Source of the DNA: Sphagnum magellanicum
Taxonomy: Eukaryota; Streptophyta; Sphagnopsida; Sphagnales; Sphagnaceae
Assembly: GCA_021904315.1 (NCBI GenBank)
Contig: CM038915.1
Location: 14,012,001 to 14,076,000, forward strand
Reading direction: 5' to 3'
Length of the DNA: 64,000 bases
Shown here: positions 11,702 through 24,800 of the stretch, piece by piece
Position numbering within the stretch: position 1 is the first letter of the stretch
Layout of the letters: every line of letters begins with the position of its first letter
The notes under the pieces: generated by a model
Told to the model about the DNA's origin: nothing
Databases searched by the model: none
The model's input: only the letters and a program-made list of their open reading frames with translations
Translations under genes and position numbers: made by a program

Positions 11702-12816
11702 AATAAAGTGGTGCTAAATTTCTATGTGTTTGGACTTTGAATGAAAGATTGGATTATTCCATAGTTTTATACTACTCTAATTATCACACAATAATGTGAT
11801 AGGTTGTTCTTGTTTTAGGGTGCAATCATGATACAAGGAACCAAGACTATGTTCAGTGTAGTAAAAACTTACACCCTCCTAACTTTCAAAAATCATTGAA
11901 AAAGTTCTAATGATTGGAATATAATGAAATCAAGTTCATGCTATTTTTATATTTTTGAATTTGCATTTTAATGTTCTTAACGTAATTTTAAGATGTTTCA
12001 TTGGTTATAAAACGAATTGTAAGCAATGCACAATCAAATGTTGAATGGGAACTGAAACTTTAAACGTCCTTTATCTTATGTAAATTTAAACCATTAATTT
12101 TAAATTTATATTGATGGCCATATATTAATGATTATGAAAGTTTAGTAGTGATAAAATTTTGAATATACCTTCTAATATAATATGGTTATCCACTATAGTT
12201 TTTTTAAAATATTTGAACATGCTTTTGATCACTAAAACTACATAATTTGAAAGACTTCTTCCAAGACAAAATATGTTTTGTCATGTAAGCAAAGGCTAGG
12301 GCAAGGGTGCATTTCCATGAAAATTGGATGTGTTTTATGGGATTATCTGTTTTTTTGGTGAATATGAATTGTTATATTTAAAATAATGTTGGAGAAAGTC
12401 ATTATTGATAAACTTGATGTATAATATATCATTAAGGGTTTTAAACACAAATATGTATTTTTAATGTTGAGATTTAAGAAACCAAGTTCTAACATCAAAA
12501 ATGAAGACACATAGACTTCTCTTTTGATCCTTCAAAGAGTGCCTCGTATTCAATTTTAGTCAATGAAGTTGCAATAAAAGATTGTCTTTTTGCACTACAA
12601 GATATTGGTGATGAACCTAGGTGAAAGACAAATCCTAACATTGACCTTCAATGATCACCATCTCCTACCCAATCAAAGTCTACATGTACCTTCTAAGTGT
12701 GCAATCTCCTACCCTTTGGAGACATAAGCCATAATTCATTATCCTCTTGACATACCGAAGGATTTGGTTTGTAAGAGCCATATTATGGGCCTCTTGTGGT
12801 GGACTCAAGAATCTAT
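11702..12816 (-). mobile_element. Fragment of the Copia element seen intact at 43679-54387 (RNase H end)
   Basis: Nearly identical to 44180-45281, offset 32478 at the start. It includes the decayed RNase H stretch (LGFVFHLGSS on the minus strand) and the same internal AT-rich insertion. The match starts abruptly at aataaagtgg and ends at caagaatctat, exactly where transposon copy 2 begins. It therefore looks like the target of that insertion. No LTR is attached. Confidence 0.8.
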
Positions 12817-13129
12817 AATTGCATTATTTCCATCTGATTAATAAATCTTAATATATGTAATGGCCTCTCTAACAACAATTGTGTTTCCAACCTATTTGCA
12901 ATACCAATGAATATGAAACATGCATAATATATTTTGGGTGGTCGATATTTTCTATTCGCATATGTAGAGAATCAATGTAGTATATATTATTGCCTAAAAG
13001 CAAGAAGAATGTAAACAAAAATCATATCATGCACAATGCTTTAATTAAGGAAGAGTAGAGTATTAGCATAAACCAAGCATTTTTGGCCATGGATAATGGT
13101 GAGAAAAACACATTGACATTTCTAGGTAT

Positions 13130-13600
13130 TTATGGCAGCAAAAGTTGATGAAAAAAATGCTTAGTGGCCATTAGGTGTTTCTACCCAAACATGTTGGTTG
13201 GAAAAATGCCAAGATGCTGCCAAAGGTTTATTTTCAAACATGTACCTTGGTCACAACGTACTTTTGACCCTAATTTCTACTTTCGTAATGGACAGGTTGG
13301 AAAACAAATGTTCTAGCCAATATTTTGTTCATTGATCTAATGTTTTATTTTGATTGTTCTTGACTTGGCAAGATATTGTTGAAGGATTCATGTTTGGGAA
13401 CTTTGTTAACATTTGGGATGCTCATGAAAATGAAAGCCCAATGAAAAATGATATCAAAATGTGTAGGCATCTATTAGTAGTTCCAATATATGGACCTTGT
13501 GGATTTATTACTAGAATTTTTGGTTTTTCAAACCGAGAATTTTGGTCAAAAAAACCAAATTGGGGGGGGGCACAAAGACCCCTTGCCATTTTGGACAACT
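13130..13600 (+). other. Conserved coding-like remnant near the left end of copy 2
   Basis: Matches 28530-28980 in copy 3. Pieces read TWQDIVEGFMFGNFVNIWDA and VPIYGPCGFITRIFGFSNRE, and the frame is conserved between copies except for substitutions. No family is recognised. It may be a first exon of the element's protein or a captured fragment. Confidence 0.3.
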
Positions 13601-13754
13601 CAATTTTAACATGTCAATTGTGACTGGGGTGGTCTTTTTGACTCATAGAATAAGGATGATTTGATTAATCATTTTCATTGATGAATATTAGACCATTTGA
13701 TTGGTCAAACAATTTAAATAATTTATTTTAATATCATTATAAAAAATAATTTTG

Positions 13755-14460
13755 TAGGTAGGTAGGTAGGTCATAAAAATGTAGGTAGGTAGGTGGTAAC
13801 ATGCCTTAACCTAACCTACTTACTTTAACCTAATTTAGTACAACCTACTTAATCTAGTTTAACTACCCACCTTAACCCCTTAAGCATATACATAGATTAC
13901 AAGGATTAGAAATTGAACCCTTGACCTCCTTAATGATAAACCAAATCTTTCACCAATGGACCACACCATCAAAAGGTGTTCAACTTTTGTCAAATTTTTT
14001 ATTTCACATGTTTATTTTGACACATCATTACGAGATCATGAAGTATATAGGTAGGTATGTTGTAGGAGGTAGGTGGGTGGGTGGATAGCTATGTAAGTAG
14101 GTAGGTAGATAGGTAATTAATAGGTACAGTGGGTGGATAAGCCGATAAGCAGGTGGCCAGTAGGTAAATAACTAGGTAGGGAGGTGGGTGGGTGGGTAGT
14201 TAAGTAAATAGGTAGGTAATAATGAATAGGTGGGTGGGTGGGTGGGCTGGTCAATAAACTAGTAAGTAGGTGAATGGATGGGTAGGTAAGTGGGTGGTAG
14301 GTGAATAAGTTATAATAAGTAGGTAAGTAGGTCGATAAGTTCTAATAAGTTGGTATATAAGTAGGTACAAGTTGTAGTAGGTAGGTAAATACAAAAGTAG
14401 GTACAAGCTATAGTAGGTAGGTAAGTAAGTAAGTTATAATAGGTTGATAGGTAGGTTGAT
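13755..14460. repeat. TAGG/GTGG microsatellite block (copy 2)
   Basis: Runs of taggtaggtagg at 13755-13800 and of ggtgggtgggtgg and taggtaggtaa at 14040-14460. A tRNA-like stretch lies between them (minus strand, about 13905-13972). Counterpart of 29155-29830. Proline/tyrosine-rich reverse-strand frames here come from the repeat. Confidence 0.7.
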
Positions 14461-15234
14461 AGTAATATCTCTAAGGATGGTCTGGAAGGCTCTAATGGGG
14501 AGTCTAGGTCTAATTCCCTTAACGAGGAAAGAGGTGAAAAGGATATTGTAGAATGTGATGAAGAGGTTGGTGCCGAGGAAAATCTAGAATGAAACACTAG
14601 TAGAAAAACATGTGTTTTTCAACTTGTATTTATCAACTAATATAATTGAAAGATGTTTTATTTCTAATTATTTAAGTTGAAATGACATTTTTTGAACTAT
14701 ATTAGTCGACAAAGACAAGTCAAAAAATACATGTTTTCTATTAGTGAAATGAAGAGGATGATTACCAAGGGAATCACTAGAAGAAATGTTGTCCATTCTG
14801 ACCATATTTTTGCAACCACTATGTGACTAATGTCCAAACCAACTAATTTTATGACTAGTAGTGTGTTAGTCCTACGTGTCCATGTAGTTGCAACTTCTTG
14901 TAGTCGCATATGCAACTATAGGAAGGGTTGAACCAAATTGTAGTTGTAAATGCAACTACAATTTATGACCAATATGATTTTCATTGAAAATGTAGATGAA
15001 AAATGAACGTCATCAAATTTTGATTGTATTCATTAATGGATGATATGTAGTTGTTTTTGTAACTACAATAGTATATTCTACCACGTGAATAAAAAAACAT
15101 AGACCACGCACACATGGCAAAGTTTGTTATTTCAATTGGACTATTATCCCTTCATCGTACCTATCCATGGGTCTTCTTTGCAATTATCCATGGGTTTTCC
15201 ATGATATAATATCTAATAGCTAATAGTTTGCTAG

Positions 15235-16790
15235 AAAAGGCTATCATAACCTCGTTGGTAAACTAAGCTAGGTAAGTTTAATAGGTTATGGTAAACTAAG
15301 TAGACCTATGTACATTGGTAGCTTAGCTTAGCTTGCATACTTAGTTAATTGGCCTAAGTTATCTATAGGTAACAATAGGCTAGGTCATTAATGAATTGGT
15401 AAACTAACTAAGTAGTAGGTAGTAAGTAACATAGGTAGTAGGTAGGTTAATTAATTTATTGTGTGATAATGTGATCATGTTTTCATGTTAATTAATTAAT
15501 TAATTAAGTTAAGTACTTAATCAATTAATTAGTTAGGCTAGGTAGTGTTTAATAAGTAGGATAGGTATTAATAGGGAGTAGGAAAGTAGGTAGGTAAGCT
15601 AAGCAAAAGGTATTTTATTTTGAGGATATGTCACACTTTTTTGTACTATCTAATAGAATAATTAGTTATGTTAAAAAATTAATTTATTAAATGTAGGGTA
15701 GGTAATTAATTTATTAGGTAGGTTAGGTCATAGATAGTAGGTATGTAACCTAGGTAGTATGTAATAAATAGGATAGGTACTAGTAGGTAGTAGGTAGGTA
15801 GGTAATCTAAGTAAAAGGTATTTTATTTTATGGATATGTCATTTTTTTGTATTAATTGATTAATTAATTACCTATGTTAAAAAAATAATTTATTAAATGT
15901 AGGTTAGGTAGTTAATTTATTAGGTAGGCTAGGTAATAGATAGTAGGTATGTAACCTAAGTAGTATGTAATAAGTAGGATAGCTACTATTAGGTAATAGG
16001 TAGGTAGGTTATAAGTTAAGCAAGACGTATTTTACATTTTGGATATGTTGAAATGTTTTTGTTTTAATTGATCAATTAATTAGCTATTTAAAAATAAAAT
16101 TTATTAAATGTAGGCTAGGTAATTAATGTATTAGGTAGGCTAGGTAGTAAATAATAAATATGTACCCTAGGTTGTATGTGATAAGTAGGATAGGTAGTAG
16201 TAATAGGCAGTTAAATTGTAAATATTTTATTATGTGGATATATGATTTAATAATAATAATATTTAAAAAATTACCTAGGTTAGGTAATTAATTTATTAAA
16301 TGTAGGTGAGGTAATAGATAGTATGTATGTAGCTTAAATAATATGTAGTAAATGGGATAAAAAAAAGGTAGTAACTACTTAAATTAATTTGTAACTAGTA
16401 GGTAGTAAGTAAAATAGGTAATAAATAGTTAGTGAAAATAGTAAATATTTTAATGTGTGGATATGTGATAATCTTTTTATATGGGACGAAGGATGTGATA
16501 GTGTTGTAATGTTGTAGTGTTTCCCTTTCATTAAAATTGTCCCATACCCTTTGTTTACAACTTCAAACTTGTAAAGTATATAAGTAAGTGCAGGAATGGA
16601 TTGGATTCATGGTATGCATTATAAACATAATGCATGTGTCATTTGGGATGAGCCAATCAAAAGGCTCGACCCCAACAAAATAAATAGGATCCTACCTACT
16701 TACTTAGCTTATGCTAAGTGACCTATTTTACCCTAAGCTAGCCTATAATAGATTACCTATTATGGTCTAGCCTAAGATAGATTATAATTA
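15235..16790. repeat. TAGG array with ~200-bp higher-order unit (copy 2)
   Basis: Counterpart of 31290-32800. Units of gtaggtaggtag, ataggtaata and aattaattaatt alternate with 'ggtattttattttgtggatatgtc' type blocks. Unit number and sequence differ from copies 1 and 3, as expected for a slipping array. Confidence 0.7.
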
Positions 16791-17149
16791 ATTACTATAA
16801 TTATAATATATCTTTTTTGAACAAATGGACAAATTCCACATGTTTTATGGCCACTGGCTCTTTAAATTACCACGTGGTTAAATCCTAACCATCCATCAAT
16901 GGCACATTTCATAACATGTGAGTATCCCAAATGTAGTTGCAAATTGGGGTTCCACATCATACTAAGGATCATCCATGGCAATGGATGAGAAATTTTTGCC
17001 TAGTTGTACGGTTTGCGACTACATTTTCAACTTCATGGCCATGTCATGTCTTTTGCAACTAATTGTTTAATGGCACTTGTCCAAGGCAACTAAACTATTT
17101 TTGGTCACATGTGTCCATTACAATTACCAATGAGTCATAAATTTAATTA

Positions 17150-20100
17150 TTGGTTTTCAAAAAAATTCTAATGAATGCGCATGGGAATGATGATGCAATA
17201 TATGGCAATGGTGTGAGAGGAACAAATTCAAATTTAGTGGGAAGATGTAGGTTTGAATGGCAAGGAGCTAATTGTGATTTTGTAAATGATGGCGAGGTCT
17301 TCATTGCAAAAGGTCGTGTGGTTGTAATTTGTGACCCATAAGAAGCAATTTTTTGATAATTGGCTTGCGGAGGACCATCTTGGGCTTTGCATCTTGTATT
17401 GTCCTACAACTGTGCTAGCATTGATGACCATTTGGAAATGGCTATTGTCTCAAATGATTATTGATGGGTATCCCCTAGGAGAACATCTTAACATTCAATG
17501 AAACCCATGGCCACATACCAAATGTCGATGATGTGGGAGCAATTGGTGTGAAGAAAAAAAATATTCCTTTTATAAGAAGAAGTGAAATGTAGTTGACTTT
17601 GAAGGTTTAATTTCTAGAATTGAAAAGGCGTTGTTTAAGGAGTTTGTGCACAATGCGTTTGTGACAATGTGTTGTGCCATGAATTGCTGTCAACATTTTC
17701 CTCATGAAAAGACCTTGTTGTTGAAACAAGGGTACATTCACAAAGATAAGAGCCATAAAATTGTCACTAGTGCTTTGTTTTTCATGTTTTCATGTCAAAA
17801 ATTACATTAATATTGCACATTTTAAAAATATGTTTTAATTTTCTTGATATATTGTGGAAACATGTGCAATAATTTGAAATGAATATAATGAAATTTGAAT
17901 TCTCAAAAACATTGATTAATCATTGTAACTAGTATTTTACAATGCTTTTACTACTTAGAAAAACTCATAAATGATTTTTAAAAGACTTGAAAATTACATA
18001 ATTTTGGAGAGACTTTTAAAACACATATTCACATAAGAGTATAATGTAAAATATTTTAGTCAAAAGGACTTTCTTATGACTTTTCACAACTTACAAATGG
18101 AATATTCCTAATATATATTAAGAATCTTTTAGAATAAGCATTCACCAAAGTCCTTATTAAAAGTGCACCCTTGATTCTTTATTTTATGAATGTATCCACA
18201 AGAATTTTTGAGTTCATTCTTTGAAGACTATATGGTTTGGATATTCCAAAAAGGTTGTATATGAGGGGAGAAAGAAGGCGATAAAAATTTATCATTATTC
18301 AAGGTTTAGACATCTATGAAACTGCTTGGTACCAGATCATTGGTCTCTCAAGGTTGACATACATGTTGTAAAAATCAAATAGTAAATGAAATTGTCAATT
18401 TCTACCACATGGGAATAAAGGTACAGGGTGAAAGCACATTAAGGTCGAGTACATAATCATGTCACAATTTGTTGGATTATCAATCATGGGCCATGGAACA
18501 AAATATGAATGAATAATTGTGAATAAGACTTAAAAAATAAATTACATGTGATATGATCACATTGTATGTATTTCATGAATAAATTTTGAGTTACCATAAC
18601 ATGTTGGACTTTTGAAGTGCCAAAAACCCTGTGCCACAGTTCATATCATATGATTTTGGATTCATTATGCTTAGCTGAATGATTTTTTTTGACATAGAAA
18701 ATAGTGTGATGCCGTTGATACAAAGGAATACAATTTGGGAAGATTTTGAAAACCATAAGTTGAGATATTCAATGAAATATGAATTTTTTAATAAAGTCTT
18801 TCATTCATTTGAATTAATAATTCAAGTTTTCATTTTTTAAATGTAAATTTTTGATATAATTATCTACAGTTGATAAAGTCTATAAGTAAAATAATAATAA
18901 GTTAGCCTTGCCATATGACTTATGTAATATAATATATTTTGCCACCTTAGAGTGTTTTCACCCTACACATAAATTACATATGTCAACCCAGTAGGCGAAG
19001 TCAAATGTTTAGTCATTGATTGACTTGTTTATAGATACGATGTTGTGTCAAATGAAAGTAATTGGAAATGGTAAACAAGATGTGCAACATCTTTTGCCTG
19101 AGAAAAGTCTAAATGAATGCAGTGATCAAGTGAATTGTGGTGAATAATTGGAACTTTTAGTGTCTATCTAGCAAGAAACATCTAATAGCCAACATGTGTC
19201 TTTCATGCAAATCTATTTTTCCAGAAATTGAAATTGCTTCTTGAGTGTATATTTGGCTAAATACATTTGTTTTTTGTTTTCATTTTTGTGGGTTGGCAAA
19301 AATAAGCAAATAATTAAGTATTGGAGGTATTTCTCAATCTACTACGAGTAGGTTGAAGAAAAGACGTCATTTGAATGTCAATGTGCAAAAACAGGGGTCT
19401 GTTTTTGTGAAATGCATTAGTTGTGAATCTCTCGAGGACTTGATATCCAAATTAGGAAAAATAGTAATGAGGCTCTATAGTATGAAACGAAGTTAAGAAA
19501 ACATATCTTACACCAAGAATAATGTAAAAAATTATACCATATTTGGAAGACAAAATTAGTGCGATCGAAGGATGAGTTCCTTTGCATTATTCATGACAAG
19601 ATCGACCACGCAAAAATTGCACTTCCAAGGTTGCAAATGTGAAACAAAATGATATCTAGCTTAGACAATTGCCCATTACCCTCACGGGTATGATAGCATG
19701 GTCGTGGGGATGAGAGATATGCACAATATTCTAATGGGTTGTGGCCAAATGATCCCAATTTCATGATTGGGCCCTTACTGCAGCTTTTGCGGACTTTGGA
19801 GGTGGTTTCTATTTTAGAGTTGAAATTATTGTTTGAACACCCCCTATAGAATTCATTATTTACACATCTTTTGCAAAGGAAATTGTGTTGCATATGTGAA
19901 TTACACACCCCGGATCAAACTATTGGTGCAAAACCTTTGTCAAAAAATTTGTTGCTTCAAATGGGTAATTGCGTGAAAGGCAATAAGAATCAACATTTGT
20001 TAATGTTTCTATCATTGTTGAAAACGAGGGATGTGTTTGAGGAGGTCAAATTGGGATTCTATAGTTTGCCATACACATGAGGATATAGATGGATGCTTTG

Positions 20101-21680
20101 GTTATTTGTCAAAAAAGTTAAGGGAGTAAAACAATTACATTTTAGTAGATTTGATGAATGTTTTCATAATCTCAAAGCAAAAACCATTCATTCTTCAATT
20201 GGTTCAAGAGATTTTAGATGTTAACTCTTGGGTCTTAGGTTGTTTGAAGAATGGCCTTGAAATGTTGGTAGGGCATATTGACATGCATCTTTTTAGATGT
20301 ATTATTAATTTGTTAGGTTGGCCTATGATGCAATATAAAGTTTCCCCCATAGATCCTAATAGGAGTCCAATAGATGGGCCACCGATTAGATTGTGGAAAG
20401 TTAATCCAAATGGTTCACCAAAGTTGCATGATAGTGTGCCAAGTCTTGTTCTATACTGCCCAATTTGGGGCAATGATGCATCGAGGTTAGTGGAGAGAAA
20501 AAAGTTTATAAGTTCTAGACTATCCAAATACGTGGATTTCTAGAAGGTGGGCATTGTGCAAAGTTCCACATATGAAATGAAGATGAAACCATATGTGGAG
20601 TATTGGGAAGATATCTTGTTGCATTTGTCAAGACCGTTACCCCCTCAAAGTACAATTTTTTTGGAGGGCTTCTGGCCTTCAAGCAATTGGAGGTCCAATT
20701 ATGCTAAGGTTTCATTGTCAACTGTGATGGATGGGTCCAAACACAATAAAAGGGCCCATTCAAAATGTAACCACTACTTAATTTTTCACATTTTAAACTA
20801 CTACATCAAATGAATGTTAAAAAAGTTTGGTGCATTTGTACAAAAATGATTTTAATATATTATGGAAGCATTTGGTTAAATGTGAAATGAATTCAATGAA
20901 CATAGAATACCCAAAAACATTTTTAAAGCAGTGTAACAAGTGTTTTTACTATGCAAAGGACTCTTAAAAATCTTCATAACTATTTGAATATGACATATTT
21001 ATGGGAAAAAATTACATACTCTTTTAAAGAATAGTAAACTACACCATCCTATTAGGTCAATTTTTTTAAAAAAAAACTTATAAAAAATGATTTTAAGAAT
21101 ATTCTCTATGATGAAACCAATCTAGTTTTCCCACATCACCTTGACTAGCTAACCCATTGATTTTAAGCAAAGCACCAAGGAGTTGGGTGTGGGTCTTTTT
21201 ATTGCATTTTCATTTAGATGTTGTTGACCTAGAAGATTGAATTTGAATTCTTTATTGTGGGCCAAAGAACATGAAACCTTTCACTACATACACCCCATTT
21301 AGAGATCTAAATGTTGGAGATTTTGTGTTCATGAGACCACATATTCTTAATCTTGTTCTTCTTTGGATGGGAGGAACAAAGGGTGATGTTGTCAATGATG
21401 AAAATAATGAATATTTTAGAATGCTAAGAGTTCAATGTTCGGTTCCTATGAAGAAATGATCAAATTTGGATGAATGTAATTTGTATGAAGATTGCTAGAA
21501 AGGCAAGTGGAAATGTAATGTAGCAAATCCAAACCAATGGTTTGACATTTTAACTCTTTTTTTTTCTTTTCCTGCTCGAAAAAATACAACAAACAAAAAT
21601 CAAATTAATATCCCTTCTACTTATGCTAGTAAAGCTAAAGTTAATCTCGATGCTACTAATGCCTTAAGCAATTTGTGAAG
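17150..21680 (+). pseudogene. DUF7869-like transposase remnant, copy 2 (most complete C-terminus)
   Basis: Pieces in order: 17150-17341 (EWQGANCDFVNDGEVF); ~17640-17720, a cysteine-rich CCAMNCCQHFPHEKTLLL block; ~19290-19490 with MHxLxCESL-like remains; ~19570-19870 read in shifting frames with GHGDERYAQYS-like and LWPNDPNF-like blocks; 19871-20080 with NCVKGNKN; then a HTHEDID block in another frame; 20151-20543 and 20547-20813 separated by a stop; and 21235-21680, a C-terminal block with DLNVGDFVFMRP, LYEDC and GKWKCNVANPNQW. An AT-rich insertion of ~0.4 kb (20820-21230) separates the last piece. In the intact family as I recall it, the NC motif is preceded by D and followed by an acidic residue before NKN; here both positions are G. 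The protein is dead many times over. Confidence 0.6.
18426..18963 (+). mobile_element. MITE with GGGTGAAAGCAC terminal inverted repeats (copy 2)
   Basis: Counterpart of 34431-35032, shorter because ~65 bp are missing near its right end. The ends read GGGTGAAAGCACATTAAGG and, on the opposite strand, GGGTGAAAACACTCTAAGG. Flanking taca is present on both sides. No open frame. Confidence 0.65.
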
Positions 21681-21754
21681 GATGTGGGTGACATTGATGA
21701 AATTATATTTGCAATTTTGGGATGTCTTTTGTATTAATGTATTGATTGAATTGT

Positions 21755-21756
21755 AG

Positions 21757-21821
<65 letters not shown>

Positions 21822-21825
21822 TTTT
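21755..21825. repeat. Poly-T followed by (AT)n microsatellite
   Basis: About 26 consecutive T and then about 14 AT dinucleotides, followed by another T run. Simple sequence, no gene. Confidence 0.9.
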
Positions 21826-21839
21826 ACAATTTTTTTGTT

Positions 21840-24800
21840 GTATGATTTAATAAATTTATTCTTTGCTAAAATTTATCCATGTACATTCTTGAAAATTAAT
21901 AATTAATAATCTATTTTGTTCCACCTTAACCCTAGTATCTGGTGGCCATCGACCATCAACTTTCTTTCTTACATGGTATGTAAAACCCCAATAATAATGG
22001 ATTTGTTATAACATGAATAATAAATTTCCATGTATAAACATTGTTGCCATTGGTATAGTGTGCCTTGTTTGTATTTTAGAAAATTGAATTTATATTTATA
22101 TTTAATGGGAGCATTTACTTTCGATTTTCTTATTTGATAATCTACTATGTACTATCATTTGTTAAGCATTAGGTGAAATGCTACATTAATTATATATGGA
22201 ATTTGAAATGTAATAAATTTGTTATTGTATAATTAACATGGATGGATCAAGTTGCCATTGTTCAAAAATTAGCATGTTGTCAATCAATGTATTAAATTCC
22301 AAAGATTGAATTTATTTTTCTCATTTTAAATGGGAGTTGTGTCATTTGGTTCTCATAACTTATAATTTATTATGTTTCACCTAGTGTCCAAGTGTTCAAT
22401 TTTATTTAAAATTTTTTATGGTGTATATATATTTGAAAAATACTAGTAAAATTTGTGTGATAGTATGATGTTGTAATTTTGCCAATTTCGCCTTTCTTCT
22501 TACTTCAAATTCAAAAGGTTGAATCTTTTAATGTCATCGATGGGAGCACTAACATTTGGCTTTCAATCATTCATGAAAATTCATAGTCTTGTTTTAGAAT
22601 TGATATCAATTTTTTACACAATGTGTACATGGATGTTATCTTTTTATAATTTTTGGTTACAAAGTTGTTCGTATTTGGAAATAACGTAATTATAAAAAAA
22701 TGATATTCACATCAAAAATGATCATTAATTTGTTAAATCTATTGGCCATTAGGTGGAGTTCAATCCATCCACCAAGTCGTATAAAGTCTTAAATTAAAAT
22801 TTTAGTTTTAAATTAATTAAATATGAGCACTACAAGAAAATGTGACTTTTCATAAGGTTCAACTTGGCTGAAATGTTCACATTGACCAAGGGGGATTGTT
22901 GTTTTGACTAAAGGCTTGGGGCATGAAAGACACAAGTTATTTTTTATTAACACATTTGATTAAAATGACATTTTTGACCATGTGACAAACCAAACATTTG
23001 GTCAAAAAGGCCAAAGGTCCACCAAGATGACGAAGGCTAATCAAATTGACCATACTTAATGGCCATTGTGATTTACAATTAATCAAATTGGTTATTTTGA
23101 TTTGACATTTAGTCAAATCAACCATATTAATTTGGTTATTTAACTTATAAATTTATTTTGCATAGGGTACATACCAAACCGAAGTTCATAGTTAATAAAC
23201 CTTGGGTTAAGCATATTACACCTAGTAGCTACTTATAATCTTTATTAAGATACTTACATGCTACCTTTAAGCACATATAAGTACTTAAATTTAGTACATT
23301 TATTAATTAATATTTATTAATTGATAGTTAATATTCAATAATTAACCATTTATATTGTATAATTATTAATTAATAGTAAATAATCATTAAATAATATTTT
23401 ATTTTACCTTTACTTGCTAACTTTACTATTACTATTTCAGTAACCATAAAATGTTCATGCAAGGAGAAAAAAATATGATAAGGTCTGTTCTTTGAAAACA
23501 AACCTACCTTCCAACCTATAGGTTATAAAGAAAAAATGAACTATCAACAATACGCAAATAGAATATTAGAAAACTAGAAGGTAACTACCTTCTAGAGGTT
23601 TACAATAATTGCAACACTTTAGAACAAAGTCAAGTGGGGTTTGTAGGCCTTCCACAACTACTATCCTTCCTTCATTTTGCCTGCAACATATGAAATGAAG
23701 ATGAAGTTATATGTTGAGTATTGGGAGGATATCAATGTTGTTTAATCAATTTATTCATGGTACAAAATTATTCATGTATATTCTTGAACACTAATGATCA
23801 ATAATCTTTTATGTTGCATTTAACCTTAATCCCTAATGGCCAACAAACATCCTTTTTTTTCATTCTTGGCATAAAAGCCCCAAATTAATTAATGATTGTG
23901 TTATGTTTTTGTGTTTGATGAAGTGTATTGTTTAATCAATTTGTTCCTCATAGAAAAATTCATGTACATTTTTGGCTAGTCATAATCAATGATCTTTGAT
24001 GTTGCACCTTAACCCTAAATTTTAATGGGCACTATGCATGTTTTTCTCCCTTTTGTGGCATTGAATCTAAATGTATTATGAATGTTTTTATTTTTGGGTT
24101 CTTTTGTGTTTGATGTGGCATTGTCACCAAAAAGGAGGGTACTAAAACCACACAGACAGACTGGATGACCTGAGTCGCCTGAACTCAGGTGAATGCTTCA
24201 TTATTCCCAAACTAGAAAGCTCCTCTGGCATCTTTATCAAGCATTCTCCTGTGCACTCACTGATCATTTACAGACATTGATTTCGATCACACAAATCTGG
24301 CAGAGTTGATTTCATGCTTCAAAACTTTATTTACAGACGCAATACAAACCTACTACGTTCCTAGTTATATCATGTCCATCAGAAGACAAACTCCTCACAC
24401 GGTTGAGTCCTATCGATCAGAATTCATGGTATGCAACTAATTCCATGAAATGTCTGACCTTCGTCACCATAGACTACAACAACGCCACCGTGTCACATAA
24501 TGCCTTTGCTGATCATTCTCGATTGCAGGATACTCAGGCATGCCCAAGTCAGAAAACTTTTCTCCTGAAGCAACACGATTTCAAGATTTTCCAATGCCGC
24601 TCAATGGCCTGATCTCTCTCTCCTTGCTACTCATTCCAACAGTCCCATCAAGAAGCAGACAACTAGCTGGCTTACAGACGCAGCGGAAAATTCAGTAGCC
24701 AACCAAGATCCTCCTCCCGACCCAGACTCTCCTCTTCTCTACTCATCTCTCTCTGCCGTTCTCTGTTCTTTTCTCTCACACCACTACACATTCCGCAAAA

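Larger units (their letters stand above)
12813..21690 (+). mobile_element. Decayed DUF7869-like DNA transposon, copy 2
   Basis: Collinear with copy 3 (28220-37925) but with many substitutions and indels, so older than the arm-arm split. The left junction with the Copia fragment (atctat|aattgc) and the independent left junction of copy 3 at 28220 both put the terminus at or next to tataattgcattatttcc. Copy 2 lacks the 873-bp solo LTR and a ~0.7-kb segment equal to 29830-30520. Unlike copies 1 and 3 it retains the C-terminal end of the transposase at 21235-21680. The right terminus is unknown. Confidence 0.75.
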
